DNA of 64,000 nucleotides from Gracilibacillus halotolerans. Its GTDB lineage: Bacteria; Bacillota; Bacilli; Bacillales; Amphibacillaceae. This document shows, one piece after another, positions 17,129 to 25,616 of the stretch (position 1 is its first letter; each line of letters opens with the position of its first letter). Under the pieces are notes generated by a model. The model did not search any database. It had not been told where the DNA came from and was given only the letters and a program-made list of their open reading frames with translations. A program made the position numbers and the translations under genes. The stretch is from the NCBI RefSeq assembly GCF_014206945.1, contig NZ_JACHON010000001.1, positions 431,529 through 495,528 of the forward strand, written 5' to 3'.

Positions 17129-18088
17129 ATGAAAAAATTACTAATTATTCATACAGGTGGAACGATCTCCATGGAAAGAGATGAAATGGGGAAAGTAAAA
17201 GAAACAGAAGAACACCCACTACATCAAAGTCTAGAAAACACCGACTCACGTTATTCAATCGATGAATGGAATTTCTTTCAAATACCTTCTCCGCACATCA
17301 CATTTCAACATATGTTGAAACTAAAGCAAGCAATTGAAAAAAATGCGGAAGAATATGACGGAATTATCATAACTCATGGAACGGATACGATGGAGGAAAC
17401 AGCATTTTTCATTGATTTAACTGTTGCATTATCCATTCCTATCATTTTTACCGGGGCAATGAGATCGAGCAACGAAATTGGTGCTGACGGACCTTACAAT
17501 TTGCAATCAGCTATTCATGTAGCGCTTCATGAGCAAGCACATCAACAAGGCGTGCTAGTTGTAATGAATGATCAGATTCATCAAGCTCACTATGTGATGA
17601 AGAAATCCTCGAGTAATCTGGATGCTTTCAAGAGTATCAATTATGGACCAATAGGGAGAGTTCATCAACAAAATGTTCACTTTTTCGGGGTTGCAAAGCA
17701 GCAAGTAACATATCAAGTTAGTAACATAACGAAAAATGTACTACTCATCAAAACTTACGTTGGTATGACAACAGATTTGTTTGCGAACTTAGATTTGTCT
17801 AAAATTGATGGAATTGTAATTGAAGCATTAGGACAGGGGAATGTTCCACCCTCAGTTGCACCGATTATCGAAGACTGGATTCATAAAGGAATACCGGTAA
17901 TAATTACCTCAAGATGTCCGGAAGGAGTTGTGTTACCTACTTATTATTATGAAGGTGGTGGTGGTGAGTTAGAAGAGAAAGGGGCTATATTCTCAACTGA
18001 ACTAAGCGGACAAAAATCAAGAATAAAACTACTATTACTTTTAGAAATTAACGCTAGTAAAACAGAAATAGTCCAAGCATTCCAATAG
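17129..18088 (+). CDS. ansA: Type I (cytoplasmic) L-asparaginase
   Basis: Hydrolyses L-asparagine to aspartate and ammonia. The 319-residue protein has no signal peptide. The two threonine motifs are present: IIHTGGTISM at the N-terminus and ITHGTDTMEETA near 83-94, plus TGAMRSSNEIGADG near 112-125. It is transcribed away from prsW and fills the place that gudB has in B. subtilis. The ribosome site is weak (GCAGG). A plus-strand terminator and a repeat element follow. Confidence 0.93.
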   Translation: MKKLLIIHTGGTISMERDEMGKVKETEEHPLHQSLENTDSRYSIDEWNFFQIPSPHITFQHMLKLKQAIEKNAEEYDGIIITHGTDTMEETAFFIDLTVALSIPIIFTGAMRSSNEIGADGPYNLQSAIHVALHEQAHQQGVLVVMNDQIHQAHYVMKKSSSNLDAFKSINYGPIGRVHQQNVHFFGVAKQQVTYQVSNITKNVLLIKTYVGMTTDLFANLDLSKIDGIVIEALGQGNVPPSVAPIIEDWIHKGIPVIITSRCPEGVVLPTYYYEGGGGELEEKGAIFSTELSGQKSRIKLLLLLEINASKTEIVQAFQ

Positions 18089-18095
18089 CACATAA

Positions 18096-18165
18096 GAAAA
18101 GCGAAGGCGCCTTGCTCACCCCCGACAAGCTTAAGTAAGACTTGACGTGGCACTCTTTGCCACAA
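18096..18165. repeat. Bacillaceae-type dispersed repeat element (candidate)
   Basis: About 70 bases of GC-richer, structured sequence between ansA and its terminator. It begins near GAAAAGCGAAGGCGCC, continues through CCCCGACAAGC and ends in a small hairpin GTGGCA-ctctt-TGCCAC. From general knowledge, sequences of the form GCGAAGGCGCC...CCGACAAGC recur in intergenic regions of many Bacillaceae. Only one copy is in this window, so its repeat nature cannot be shown here. Confidence 0.45.
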
Positions 18166-18171
18166 AGCATA

Positions 18172-18210
18172 GATACCGAACCGATTCTAACAAATCGTTC
18201 GGTATCTTAA
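18172..18210 (+). terminator. ansA: ansA terminator, possibly bidirectional with ypdA
   Basis: Stem GATACCGAA-CGATT / AATCG-TTCGGTATC (14 pairs with one bulged C), then TTAATTT on the plus strand. It lies between the convergent ansA and ypdA genes. Confidence 0.7.
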
Positions 18211-18273
18211 TTTACTATGATTCAATGCTTCTGTCTCGGCCTCATATCCATAATTTATAAGTTATGGAGCAAA

Positions 18274-19260
18274 TCACAAACTTTTTTCTTTGTTCTTTAT
18301 AGATTGTGCAATTATTCCCCCGTGGAAACGACCATTTTCAATAAATATCTCATTATTATCGTAGCCTGCAGCAATCACTCCTGCTATATAGGCATTCTCG
18401 ATGTTGGTTTCCATTGTTTTCTCATGAAATGTAGGACGTCCCGTCTTTCTATCAATCGTTATCCCAATATTTTTTAGAAATTCTTGATCTGGCTTATAAC
18501 CAGTCATCGCAAAAACAAAATCATTTGCTATCGTAGTTTTATGTTGATTAACTGTATACGTAATATCATTTTCAGTAATTTCATCTACTGTAGCATTAAA
18601 TTCGAGTTTGATTTTCTCATGTTTTACAAGAGATACAAATTCAGGTAATATCCAAGGTTTTACACTTGGTGAGTAGTCAGATCCTCTATATAGAACCGTA
18701 ACGTGTGCACCTGCACGCTCTAATTCAATTGCTGCATCTACTGCTGAATTTTTACCACCTATGATGGCTACATTTTTACGAAAATAAGGATGGGCTTCTT
18801 TGAAGTAATGACTCACCTTTGGTAGCTCTTCACCTTTTACTCCCATCATATTTGGTTGACCGTAATAACCTGTTGCTAAAATAACATATTCAGCCGTATA
18901 CAATTGTTCCTCGTTCCATTGGTTTCGTGTTGTAAGCTTAAATTGGTTCTCATTTTTTTCAATGGATTTAACTTCTTCAAAATTATGGATACGGAGATTT
19001 TTACGAACAGCAACAGTTCGATAATAGGACAATGCCTGGTTTCTTACTGGTTTAGGTTTTTCAGTAACGAAAGCGACATCCCCTATCTCTAGTTTCTCGC
19101 TTGAACTGAAAAAGGTCTGATGGGTAGGATATTGATAGATAGAATGAACAATATTCCCTTTTTCAATAATTAATGGATCAATACCAACTTTTTGTAATTC
19201 GATGGCCGCAGACATACCACAAGGCCCTGCTCCAACGATAATTACCTTCTCATGTTGCAC
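18274..19260 (-). CDS. ypdA: Bacillithiol disulfide reductase YpdA (Bdr)
   Basis: Flavoprotein that uses NADPH to reduce oxidised bacillithiol (BSSB) and so completes the bacilliredoxin cycle. The 328-residue protein has an FAD-binding GAGPCG at 10-15, a central NAD(P)H-binding GGKNSAVDAA and C-terminal FVFAMTGY and AYIAGVIAAG segments; it lacks the CxxC of thioredoxin reductase. A GTG at 19269 opens the frame, but GAGGAG is spaced for the GTG at 19260, and the N-terminus then matches that of B. subtilis YpdA. Confidence 0.92.
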   Translation of the reverse strand: MQHEKVIIVGAGPCGMSAAIELQKVGIDPLIIEKGNIVHSIYQYPTHQTFFSSSEKLEIGDVAFVTEKPKPVRNQALSYYRTVAVRKNLRIHNFEEVKSIEKNENQFKLTTRNQWNEEQLYTAEYVILATGYYGQPNMMGVKGEELPKVSHYFKEAHPYFRKNVAIIGGKNSAVDAAIELERAGAHVTVLYRGSDYSPSVKPWILPEFVSLVKHEKIKLEFNATVDEITENDITYTVNQHKTTIANDFVFAMTGYKPDQEFLKNIGITIDRKTGRPTFHEKTMETNIENAYIAGVIAAGYDNNEIFIENGRFHGGIIAQSIKNKEKSL

Positions 19261-19361
19261 AATATTCACTCCTCTAATTTTTGCATATTAACGCAAACTA
19301 TAAATCATATTATCACTTTTCATTCATCTGGTGAAAGAAGTTGCCTGCTTCCTGTAATACG

Positions 19362-19574
19362 TTAATTAAAAATAAATATAAACAAAATAATAATGGCTAT
19401 GAAAACCGAAAGTAAAGTAATTCTTATAACCGGGAATGAGAACTTAACATGCATTTTCCCCTTCTTTTTAGCATGGACTTCACTTCGAGGTGGAAGGTTG
19501 ACTATCTCTTCATTTTTTGTTTGTTCTACTTGGTTACGTAATGAAGAAGCTTGATCTTGTTTTTCGTATTTCAT
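19362..19574 (-). CDS. Small single-pass membrane protein in the ypbE position
   Basis: A 70-residue protein with a charged N-terminal half (about 1-48, ending in HAKKKGKMHVKF) and one transmembrane helix at its very end (VIRITLLSVFIAIIILFIF). Its ATG overlaps the ypbD stop (ATGA) and has AAAGGAG 7 bases before it; an ATG two codons earlier is too close to that site. In B. subtilis the gene at this place is ypbE, with a similar N-terminal topology followed by an extracytoplasmic LysM domain. Here nothing follows the helix, so this is either a degenerate YpbE or an unrelated small membrane protein. Confidence 0.65.
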   Translation of the reverse strand: MKYEKQDQASSLRNQVEQTKNEEIVNLPPRSEVHAKKKGKMHVKFSFPVIRITLLSVFIAIIILFIFIFN

Positions 19575-20146
19575 CCCCATTCTCCTTTACGTCTTATTCT
19601 TAATGCTAGTGTTACATCTAATACAAAATGTAATGCGATAACGACTAATAAATTTGAGGTATAGATAAAAATATACCCTATCCCAAAGCTCAAAAATATA
19701 ATAGATACTAATAGTAGAGGCTTCTTTAAATAACGGAAATGAACAACTACAAATAGTAAACTCGCAATCCAATATCCAAATACAGATTGAATGATTCCAC
19801 GAAATAAAATCTCTTCCATTACCGCGATTACAAGACATAGTAATACAATTTCTAGTTTACTTCCTTCTCGAAATACTTTTTCATTTATTCCTCCATCATC
19901 CCATGTTTCCTTAGGAAATACTTGAATCATCCAACTATTAATAATGGAAATAAGTAGACCAATTAAGCAACCATATAATACAATTTCAGTTAAATCCCAA
20001 TCGAATAGCGCAATGAATTCCGCTATATCTACTAAAAAAATGAGTAATACTGTATTAATTATTACCCAAATCATTTGAGTTAGCCATACTTGATTTTTTA
20101 GTTCTCGACTCGTCATTTCTTGAATGATAATTCTCTGTTTATTCAT
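19571..20146 (-). CDS. ypbD: CPBP-family intramembrane glutamic protease (YpbD)
   Basis: Polytopic 191-residue membrane protein with the Abi/CPBP motifs MEEILFRG (EExxxR), FVVVHF (FxxxH) and HFVLDV (HxxxD/N) in order within the C-terminal half. The family includes Rce1-like prenyl proteases and bacteriocin-immunity proteins; no substrate is known for YpbD. Its start overlaps the recS stop by 8 bases, and its stop overlaps the next small gene, so ypbB-recS-ypbD and the small gene are translationally linked. Confidence 0.88.
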   Translation of the reverse strand: MNKQRIIIQEMTSRELKNQVWLTQMIWVIINTVLLIFLVDIAEFIALFDWDLTEIVLYGCLIGLLISIINSWMIQVFPKETWDDGGINEKVFREGSKLEIVLLCLVIAVMEEILFRGIIQSVFGYWIASLLFVVVHFRYLKKPLLLVSIIFLSFGIGYIFIYTSNLLVVIALHFVLDVTLALRIRRKGEWG

Positions 20147-21668
20147 TTGTTAATACATCCTGTAGCATTATAAATGATAGCCTTTGCTCCCATGAGTATT
20201 TTTGGACCACCTTTAGTTTTCTGTTAACTGGTTTCCATTTTCTCCAATCAAACCCACAGTTATTACAACAGTTCTTATCAGGTTTTTGAACGGTTTCTTG
20301 GAAGGTTTGAAATAGTGCTTCTCGTCGACACTTATCGGTTTCTACTAAGCTAATCATCTCTATCAACTTTTCATGCTTATAATCCATGCGTTCCTTAATA
20401 ATAGTCTCAAAATAAAGAAAGAGTTCTTCCTTTATAACATCACTAGCATCTATTTTCTTATTTTTTAAGATACCATATTTTTCAAGGTGGTAAAAAAGAA
20501 ATCGTTCATGAGTTTCTTTTAAATCTTCATTGTTACGAATATAATCTTCTACAAGTTGATAGGAAGGTCTGTTTGTAAAAATAAATTGAATGAAATGCTT
20601 AATAGAAGGAAGACTAGGTAGTTCGTTCATTAAAAGATTTCTTGAGACGTGTATATCAGACGGATGATAAAATGCAATACTTAACGCTGGTAAACCGTCA
20701 CGTCCTCCTCTACCGACTTCTTGAATAAAGGACTCCACCTGTGTAGGAATATGATAATGAATTACTTGACGTATATCCGGTTTATCAATACCCATGCCAA
20801 AAGCACTTGTACAACAAATGACAGTTAATTCATTTCGCATAAATTGTTCTTGTATGAGCATTCGATCCTCTGTTGATAAACCCCCATGATAGTATCCCAC
20901 AGCTATATTCAAAGAATGTTGAAGAACAGCTGCAGTATGTTCCGCTGCTTTCCGACTTGAAAAGTAAATCATCGTAGGCACGGGATGCTCTTCTAGTAGG
21001 GCAATCAGTCTATTTATCTTATCATTAGGATGGTTTATCTTTTCTACTACAAATGATAAGTTAGGCTTGTCGATTGGAAATATAACCTTTACTGGTTGAT
21101 TCATTTGTAGGTAATCTACAATATCCTTCTGAACATCTGGTGTTGCAGTAGCGGTTAACGCTAATAATGGTGGCTTACCAATCGATTCATGAATGTGCTT
21201 TAACCGTAAATAGTCAGGTCTGAATTCATGGCCCCATTGAGAAATACAGTGGGCTTCATCAATAACTAGTAGGCTGGGCTGAACTTTTTGTACAGCAGAG
21301 AGTACTTCTTGACTTTGAAATATTTCAGGCGACACATAAATTAGCTTATAGAATTGTAATTGACGTAAGACTGTTTTTCTTTGCTGATAGTCCATCATGC
21401 TATTTATCGCAACTACCTGTTTATACCCTGTTGCTTTTAATTTCTTCACTTGATCAAACATAAGTGATAATAAGGGAGAGATTACAACTACGGGATTTGG
21501 TAGTAATTTCGAAGGTAGTTGATAGCAAAGGGATTTGCCTGTTCCAGTTGGCATTACAGCAAGTACATCTTTACGATTCATTACATGCTCGATTACCTCT
21601 CTTTGTCCATCTCGAAATGACGTAAGATTAAAATGTTTATATAACTCTGTCTCGAATTGAAAGGTCAT
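20139..21668 (-). CDS. recS: RecQ-family ATP-dependent DNA helicase RecS
   Basis: 3'-to-5' DNA helicase of the short RecQ type (RecS/YpbC), which in B. subtilis helps in recombinational repair. The 509-residue protein has motif I PTGTGKSLCYQLPS near 47-60, motif II DEAH, the aromatic-rich QWGHEFRPDY loop, motif VI QEVGRGGRDG and a C-terminal zinc-binding cysteine set (CRREA...CCNNCGF), but no HRDC domain. A start at 21704 is possible, but AAGGAG is spaced for the ATG at 21668. It follows ypbB by 1 base. Confidence 0.93.
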   Translation of the reverse strand: MTFQFETELYKHFNLTSFRDGQREVIEHVMNRKDVLAVMPTGTGKSLCYQLPSKLLPNPVVVISPLLSLMFDQVKKLKATGYKQVVAINSMMDYQQRKTVLRQLQFYKLIYVSPEIFQSQEVLSAVQKVQPSLLVIDEAHCISQWGHEFRPDYLRLKHIHESIGKPPLLALTATATPDVQKDIVDYLQMNQPVKVIFPIDKPNLSFVVEKINHPNDKINRLIALLEEHPVPTMIYFSSRKAAEHTAAVLQHSLNIAVGYYHGGLSTEDRMLIQEQFMRNELTVICCTSAFGMGIDKPDIRQVIHYHIPTQVESFIQEVGRGGRDGLPALSIAFYHPSDIHVSRNLLMNELPSLPSIKHFIQFIFTNRPSYQLVEDYIRNNEDLKETHERFLFYHLEKYGILKNKKIDASDVIKEELFLYFETIIKERMDYKHEKLIEMISLVETDKCRREALFQTFQETVQKPDKNCCNNCGFDWRKWKPVNRKLKVVQKYSWEQRLSFIMLQDVLTNE

Positions 21669-21669
21669 A

Positions 21670-22719
21670 TTATCTTTCTCCTTTATGGTACAGTGCCAGT
21701 CCAAGCTTTATTTGAAAGTAAGTAAAATCTTCAGGTAATTGATTTTTTAATAGTTTTAGTTTCACTGTTTGTGTTTTATCAATAACTGTGGAAATCATGC
21801 TAAGCATTTCTTCCGACAAAAATTCTGCCCAATTAAATGAATCGTTACAATAGATAATTTCGATAATATGATCTTCAATCGTTGCAATTTTAAGCTTTCG
21901 GATATGAGCTACTTCCGTAAGGGAATAACCTTTCTGTAGCAATGTTAGAGTTTGTTTGGCAGAGTATGTTAATACCTTTGTACTTTGTTCCTTAGCGAGA
22001 AAATATGTTAAATATTGAAATAATTGACCAGAATGAGATTGCTGTACGATATAATGCCCGAAATGCATGATATGTAAATGAATATCATCTGTAGACATTG
22101 AATACTTGTCTGCTAATTGAAAACTAGTTAGCCCCGTTTGTCTCGGAGTGGTCAATGTGTCTACTATCATTTCAGAAGTAGTAGTAGGAAAAATAGTTAG
22201 CGCCTGTTTTAAATCTTGATAGATGTTTATTACCGTCTCTTCCATCGAGATATTGGTTTCTTTAAGATATTTTTTCACTGCCTTTTGTGCATTCATATCG
22301 TCTATGATAGGCAGAAAGCGATTTTGGTTTGAAGCCAAGTAGGTAGTTGTTTGAGTTAATAAATAGATAATTTGTAATAACTTTTCTGGTTGTTTATCAT
22401 ACTTCATTCCATCAAAATAAAGTGGGGTATACTTACGTTCAAGTTGTTCTAGATACTTTGCACCCTCATCTGTTAAAGTAGCTATATTCTCATTATCTAA
22501 GAAAAGCAAATAGTGACGTTTATGTAATTGGAGGATTGCTTCATCAAAATCTCTTCGTTCTAGTTTGGAATAAACGCCAAACAGAAAGGAGAGGTTAAAT
22601 AAATAGCTGTCTTGAATTGTTTGAATAGATTTTTTACCCTTTAATAAATGATAAATGCTAGATATAGTGCGCTGAGCTTGTATTTTCTGTATACTTAACA
22701 AAAGTAAATAATCGAACAA
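21670..22719 (-). CDS. ypbB: Helix-turn-helix domain protein YpbB
   Basis: A 349-residue soluble protein of the YpbB family, always found just before a short RecQ helicase. The C-terminal third (about 260-330, LTLLQKGYSLTEVAHIRKLKIATIEDHIIE) is a helicase-associated HTH domain; the N-terminal part is helical and has no known motif. It starts at a TTG with GGGGTG upstream. Close coupling to recS suggests that it helps the helicase to reach its substrate, which is inference from gene order. Confidence 0.85.
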   Translation of the reverse strand: MFDYLLLLSIQKIQAQRTISSIYHLLKGKKSIQTIQDSYLFNLSFLFGVYSKLERRDFDEAILQLHKRHYLLFLDNENIATLTDEGAKYLEQLERKYTPLYFDGMKYDKQPEKLLQIIYLLTQTTTYLASNQNRFLPIIDDMNAQKAVKKYLKETNISMEETVINIYQDLKQALTIFPTTTSEMIVDTLTTPRQTGLTSFQLADKYSMSTDDIHLHIMHFGHYIVQQSHSGQLFQYLTYFLAKEQSTKVLTYSAKQTLTLLQKGYSLTEVAHIRKLKIATIEDHIIEIIYCNDSFNWAEFLSEEMLSMISTVIDKTQTVKLKLLKNQLPEDFTYFQIKLGLALYHKGER

Positions 22720-22809
22720 TTACAAACACCCCAAATACAAAATAGTAAACTAGTATACCTACTATTACTATTCTAACAGTATTTTAGTAATATCGAAAGT
22801 TGCTTCATT

Positions 22810-22838
22810 TTGGTGAACATACAATTACATGCTAAAAT
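22810..22838 (+). promoter_or_regulatory. fer: Candidate sigma-A promoter of fer
   Basis: TTGGTG, a 17-base spacer, then TAAAAT on the plus strand, 30 bases ahead of the fer ATG. Confidence 0.6.
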
Positions 22839-22868
22839 ATAGGAGGTTAACAGAAAGGAAGAAATAGT

Positions 22869-23096
22869 ATGGCTTTATACACATGGATCAATCAAGAGAC
22901 CTGTATTGCTTGTGGTGTATGTGGCGCAACAGCACCTTCTATATACGATTATGACGATGAAGGAATTGCTTTTTCTTTGTTAGGGGATAATAAAGGTACA
23001 GAAGAAGTACCATTTAAATATGTAGAGGATGTCATAGATGCACAGGAAGGCTGTCCAACGGAATCAGTAAAAATTAGATGGGAACAGACAGAATAA
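22869..23096 (+). CDS. fer: Ferredoxin with one 4Fe-4S cluster
   Basis: A 75-residue acidic electron carrier of the Bacillus type. Four cysteines bind a single cubane cluster: C12, C15 and C18 (CIACGVC) and C62 in EGCPTES. The second cluster motif of clostridial ferredoxins is missing, as is usual in this family. It is transcribed away from ypbB, as in B. subtilis, with its own promoter and terminator. Confidence 0.96.
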   Translation: MALYTWINQETCIACGVCGATAPSIYDYDDEGIAFSLLGDNKGTEEVPFKYVEDVIDAQEGCPTESVKIRWEQTE

Positions 23097-23125
23097 TTGA
23101 TAAGCACTAATTTTTATAATCATAT

Positions 23126-23174
23126 AAAGTGCCAGCTAAAAGTTGTGATTGCTTACTGCTGGCACTTTTTTTCT
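23126..23174 (+). terminator. fer: fer terminator, probably bidirectional
   Basis: Perfect 11-base arms AAAGTGCCAGC / GCTGGCACTTT followed by seven T on the plus strand. It also lies 50 bases after the convergent rsiX gene and can form a stem in that direction. Confidence 0.85.
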
Positions 23175-23225
23175 ATCCAAAGTTGGTGATGCAATAATAC
23201 TTCTAATCATCGTATCAATTGATCG

Positions 23226-24413
23226 TTATTCGTTCGCTAAAGGTATATAATTTAACACCTTTTTCGTATGAATTGGTTTTGTTAAATCATATTTACCTAC
23301 GAAATCAATACCGATATCTAGGGTGACAAGATCATAGCCAAAAAGAGCAGCTGTTGCGATAATAGACTCTATCATCCATACAGTTTGTTGGTTATTCGTT
23401 ATGTCTTCAGTAAAAAGCTCGATTTTGACGTGTTGATTACTAATTTCATTCGTGTCTATCGTTGCTTGCTTAGGGATAGTATGGTAAATATGAAAACTTT
23501 CTTCGTCCTCTTTCATTTCCTCTAAAGCTTCGTTTATTGTCGTAAAGCTCTCATGTAGCACCGGCACTAACAGAGAATTTAATCCACTTCTGTACACTTT
23601 AACCGGATGATTAGTTATTTGTCTAATCGGCAACGTTCCATGATTATATTGATCTTTAACAAATTGATTTCCTTCTATTTGCACATACTCCACATTACTA
23701 TGTTGGTAAAAATAATGTAATGCTTGTTCAAATAGATATAAATTCGTACTTGTGTACATCGATTTAGAATCCTCTGTTAAATGAATGTTAACCTTAGTAT
23801 CATTATTAGTTAGTGGGATAGAAATCCCCTGTAACGGAGATGGATTAACTCCATATTCATCGAATTTCATATCTTTGTTAAGTCGATCAAGAAGTTGAGT
23901 GATTGTTTGTTCATCTGCTCTAGCAAGGATATGAATAGGAATAACTGTCTGTTGTTGATGCGTAACAAAAGGTATTGTTACGATAGAAGTCGTATCCAAT
24001 TCCGTCATGTCCATTAATAGATAGTTGAAATCGGTAACTTCCCTTAGGTCTGCTACTTCATCATCTTCTATCAGATTTTCTCGAATTTCATTAGACTCAA
24101 ATAAGTCAATGGATTCTTCTATTTCAATGCCTTCACCACTATCATATGCTTCTGACGTAACTTCTCCAGAAGAATTCGAGTCTAACTGTTGGAGGTTGAC
24201 CGTTTGAACGATAATAAATAAAATTACTATCGGACTTAGAACTGCTACTATCGGTATCCATCTTTTCTTTTTCCATAAAGAAGACTTATTTTTCTGTTGA
24301 AGTTGATGTTCCATTCTATGATATATTCCAGATTTACTCCGTTTATCCTTAATAGTTGGAAGTTGAGTTAGATACTTCTCCACTTGAGATTTGTCATTCG
24401 TTTGTTTTCTCAT
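23226..24413 (-). CDS. rsiX: Anti-sigma-X factor RsiX
   Basis: Membrane-anchored anti-sigma factor that holds SigX inactive. The 395-residue protein has a cytoplasmic N-terminus of about 50 residues that would bind the sigma factor, one transmembrane helix (about 52-72, IPIVAVLSPIVILFIIVQ) and a long extracellular sensor region rich in acidic residues just after the helix. The start at 24413 has GGAAGGAG 8 bases upstream and lies inside the 3' end of sigX (20-base overlap), so the two are translationally coupled. It ends at a terminator shared with fer. Confidence 0.88.
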   Translation of the reverse strand: MRKQTNDKSQVEKYLTQLPTIKDKRSKSGIYHRMEHQLQQKNKSSLWKKKRWIPIVAVLSPIVILFIIVQTVNLQQLDSNSSGEVTSEAYDSGEGIEIEESIDLFESNEIRENLIEDDEVADLREVTDFNYLLMDMTELDTTSIVTIPFVTHQQQTVIPIHILARADEQTITQLLDRLNKDMKFDEYGVNPSPLQGISIPLTNNDTKVNIHLTEDSKSMYTSTNLYLFEQALHYFYQHSNVEYVQIEGNQFVKDQYNHGTLPIRQITNHPVKVYRSGLNSLLVPVLHESFTTINEALEEMKEDEESFHIYHTIPKQATIDTNEISNQHVKIELFTEDITNNQQTVWMIESIIATAALFGYDLVTLDIGIDFVGKYDLTKPIHTKKVLNYIPLANE

Positions 24414-24945
24414 TGTGGCCACTCCTTCCCTCATCTTGTAGTTGCATACATTTCTCTAGAGCTTTAAGCGCTCTATGTTGAGTAGTCTTCACATTACTCT
24501 CCGTCCATCCTAAAATATCTGCAGTTTCCTTGATAGATAATTGCTGTAAATACCGTAAAATAATTACCTCTCTTTGATTTGCTGTGCATGTGTCTAGGCA
24601 GTGATACATTTGGATAATCTCATCAGATAGCACCACTACTTCTTCCGGTGTCTTATTAGAAGCTCGTATATGATTACCTTTTTCACTCCAATTAAAAAAC
24701 TCTACAATCCGATTTCTCTTTCGTTTTAACTTTCGAAAATAATCATACGTAACATGACGCGCAATCGAGAAAATCCATGTTTTCTCAGAGCTTTCATGGT
24801 TGAAGCTATGATAAGAGCGAAGTACACGAATATAAACCTCTTGAATTATATCTTCTGTTTCCTGTTTGTCTTTCACCATATAAAAAATATATTGATATAT
24901 ATCTTCATGATATTGATGATAAATTTTTTCGAACATGGTCTCCAC
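24394..24945 (-). CDS. sigX: ECF RNA polymerase sigma factor SigX
   Basis: ECF sigma factor that in B. subtilis controls surface-charge genes (dlt, pssA) and resistance to cationic peptides. The 183-residue product has region 2 (YIFYMVKDKQETEDIIQEVYIRV, near 20-42, and TWIFSIARHVTYDYFRK) and region 4 (LSIKETADILGWTESNVKTTQHRALKAL). AGGGGGT lies 8 bases before a GTG at 24945, which gives MVETMFEKIY and matches the B. subtilis MEETFQLLY start. An autoregulatory promoter precedes it. resE, which precedes sigX in B. subtilis, is missing. Confidence 0.93.
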   Translation of the reverse strand: METMFEKIYHQYHEDIYQYIFYMVKDKQETEDIIQEVYIRVLRSYHSFNHESSEKTWIFSIARHVTYDYFRKLKRKRNRIVEFFNWSEKGNHIRASNKTPEEVVVLSDEIIQMYHCLDTCTANQREVIILRYLQQLSIKETADILGWTESNVKTTQHRALKALEKCMQLQDEGRSGHNEKTNE

Positions 24946-24974
24946 TTTATAAGACCCCCTCATTCGATTAATTA

Positions 24975-25000
24975 GTCGTGTATGTCTTCAAAAAGTTACA
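24975..25000 (-). promoter_or_regulatory. sigX: Sigma-X autoregulatory promoter
   Basis: TGTAAC, 16 bases, then CGAC on the minus strand, the form known for B. subtilis SigX promoters. It lies 30 bases before the sigX GTG and downstream of a terminator, so sigX is cut off from the upstream genes and drives itself. Confidence 0.75.
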
Positions 25001-25019
25001 TCGATTTATTTAAAGATAA

Positions 25020-25062
25020 TAAAAGACTGCTGAGATCTTAAGTAAGAGATTTTCAGCAGTCT
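25020..25062 (-). terminator. Terminator between the ECF S-component gene and sigX
   Basis: Arms AGACTGCTGA..ATCT / AGAT..TCAGCAGTCT followed by TTTATTAT on the minus strand, about 45 bases after the ECF gene stop. Confidence 0.85.
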
Positions 25063-25106
25063 AAAGTTGGGTATATATAATTGTCCATTCAAATTACATG
25101 AATGGA

Positions 25107-25616
25107 TTATTGTATAGTTTGTAAATAACGTGGCAAAATTCGCTTCAAGATAGGACCTAATACAATAGCAAATCCAATATTACCGATTGCGTGCATTGTA
25201 TCAAATGGGAGACTAGCTAAGTAATAAGCGATAAAATTTCCTGTATAGCTAAATGTTCCAATTTGGATAACAAGTCCGTAAATATAGGCCATTATTCCAC
25301 AAAATAATGCAAACACATATATATTCGCTTCTCGTAATAGTTTCGACAATAGACCTGATACTAAACAAACAAGTACCCAGCCTAAGATTTGCCAAATTGC
25401 CCAAATTCCTAGACCTAAGTAAATATTACTTACATATGTACTTATAATCGCCAATAATACAGCAGACCTTGTACCAGCAAATATTGCCAAACAAATCAAC
25501 ATTACAGTTACAGGTTGGATATTAGGTAGAAATTGAAACATAATTCGACCTACGACAATGAATGCTGCAAACACGGATAAAAAAGCTATTTGTGAAGTTT
25601 TCATTTTTTTACTCAA
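25107..25616 (-). CDS. ECF transporter S component (vitamin-type substrate unknown)
   Basis: A 169-residue polytopic membrane protein with about five or six helices and the look of an S component of an energy-coupling factor transporter (FAAFIVVGRIMFQFLPNIQPVTVMLI near 15-40, short loops, C-terminal GPILKRILPRYL). The gene overlaps the preceding DUF4430 lipoprotein gene by 8 bases, so the two are made together. The shared EcfA1-EcfA2-EcfT module is not in this window and would be encoded elsewhere. DUF4430 is related to the transcobalamin C-terminal fold, so a corrinoid is a possible substrate; this is inference only. Confidence 0.75.
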   Translation of the reverse strand: MSKKMKTSQIAFLSVFAAFIVVGRIMFQFLPNIQPVTVMLICLAIFAGTRSAVLLAIISTYVSNIYLGLGIWAIWQILGWVLVCLVSGLLSKLLREANIYVFALFCGIMAYIYGLVIQIGTFSYTGNFIAYYLASLPFDTMHAIGNIGFAIVLGPILKRILPRYLQTIQ

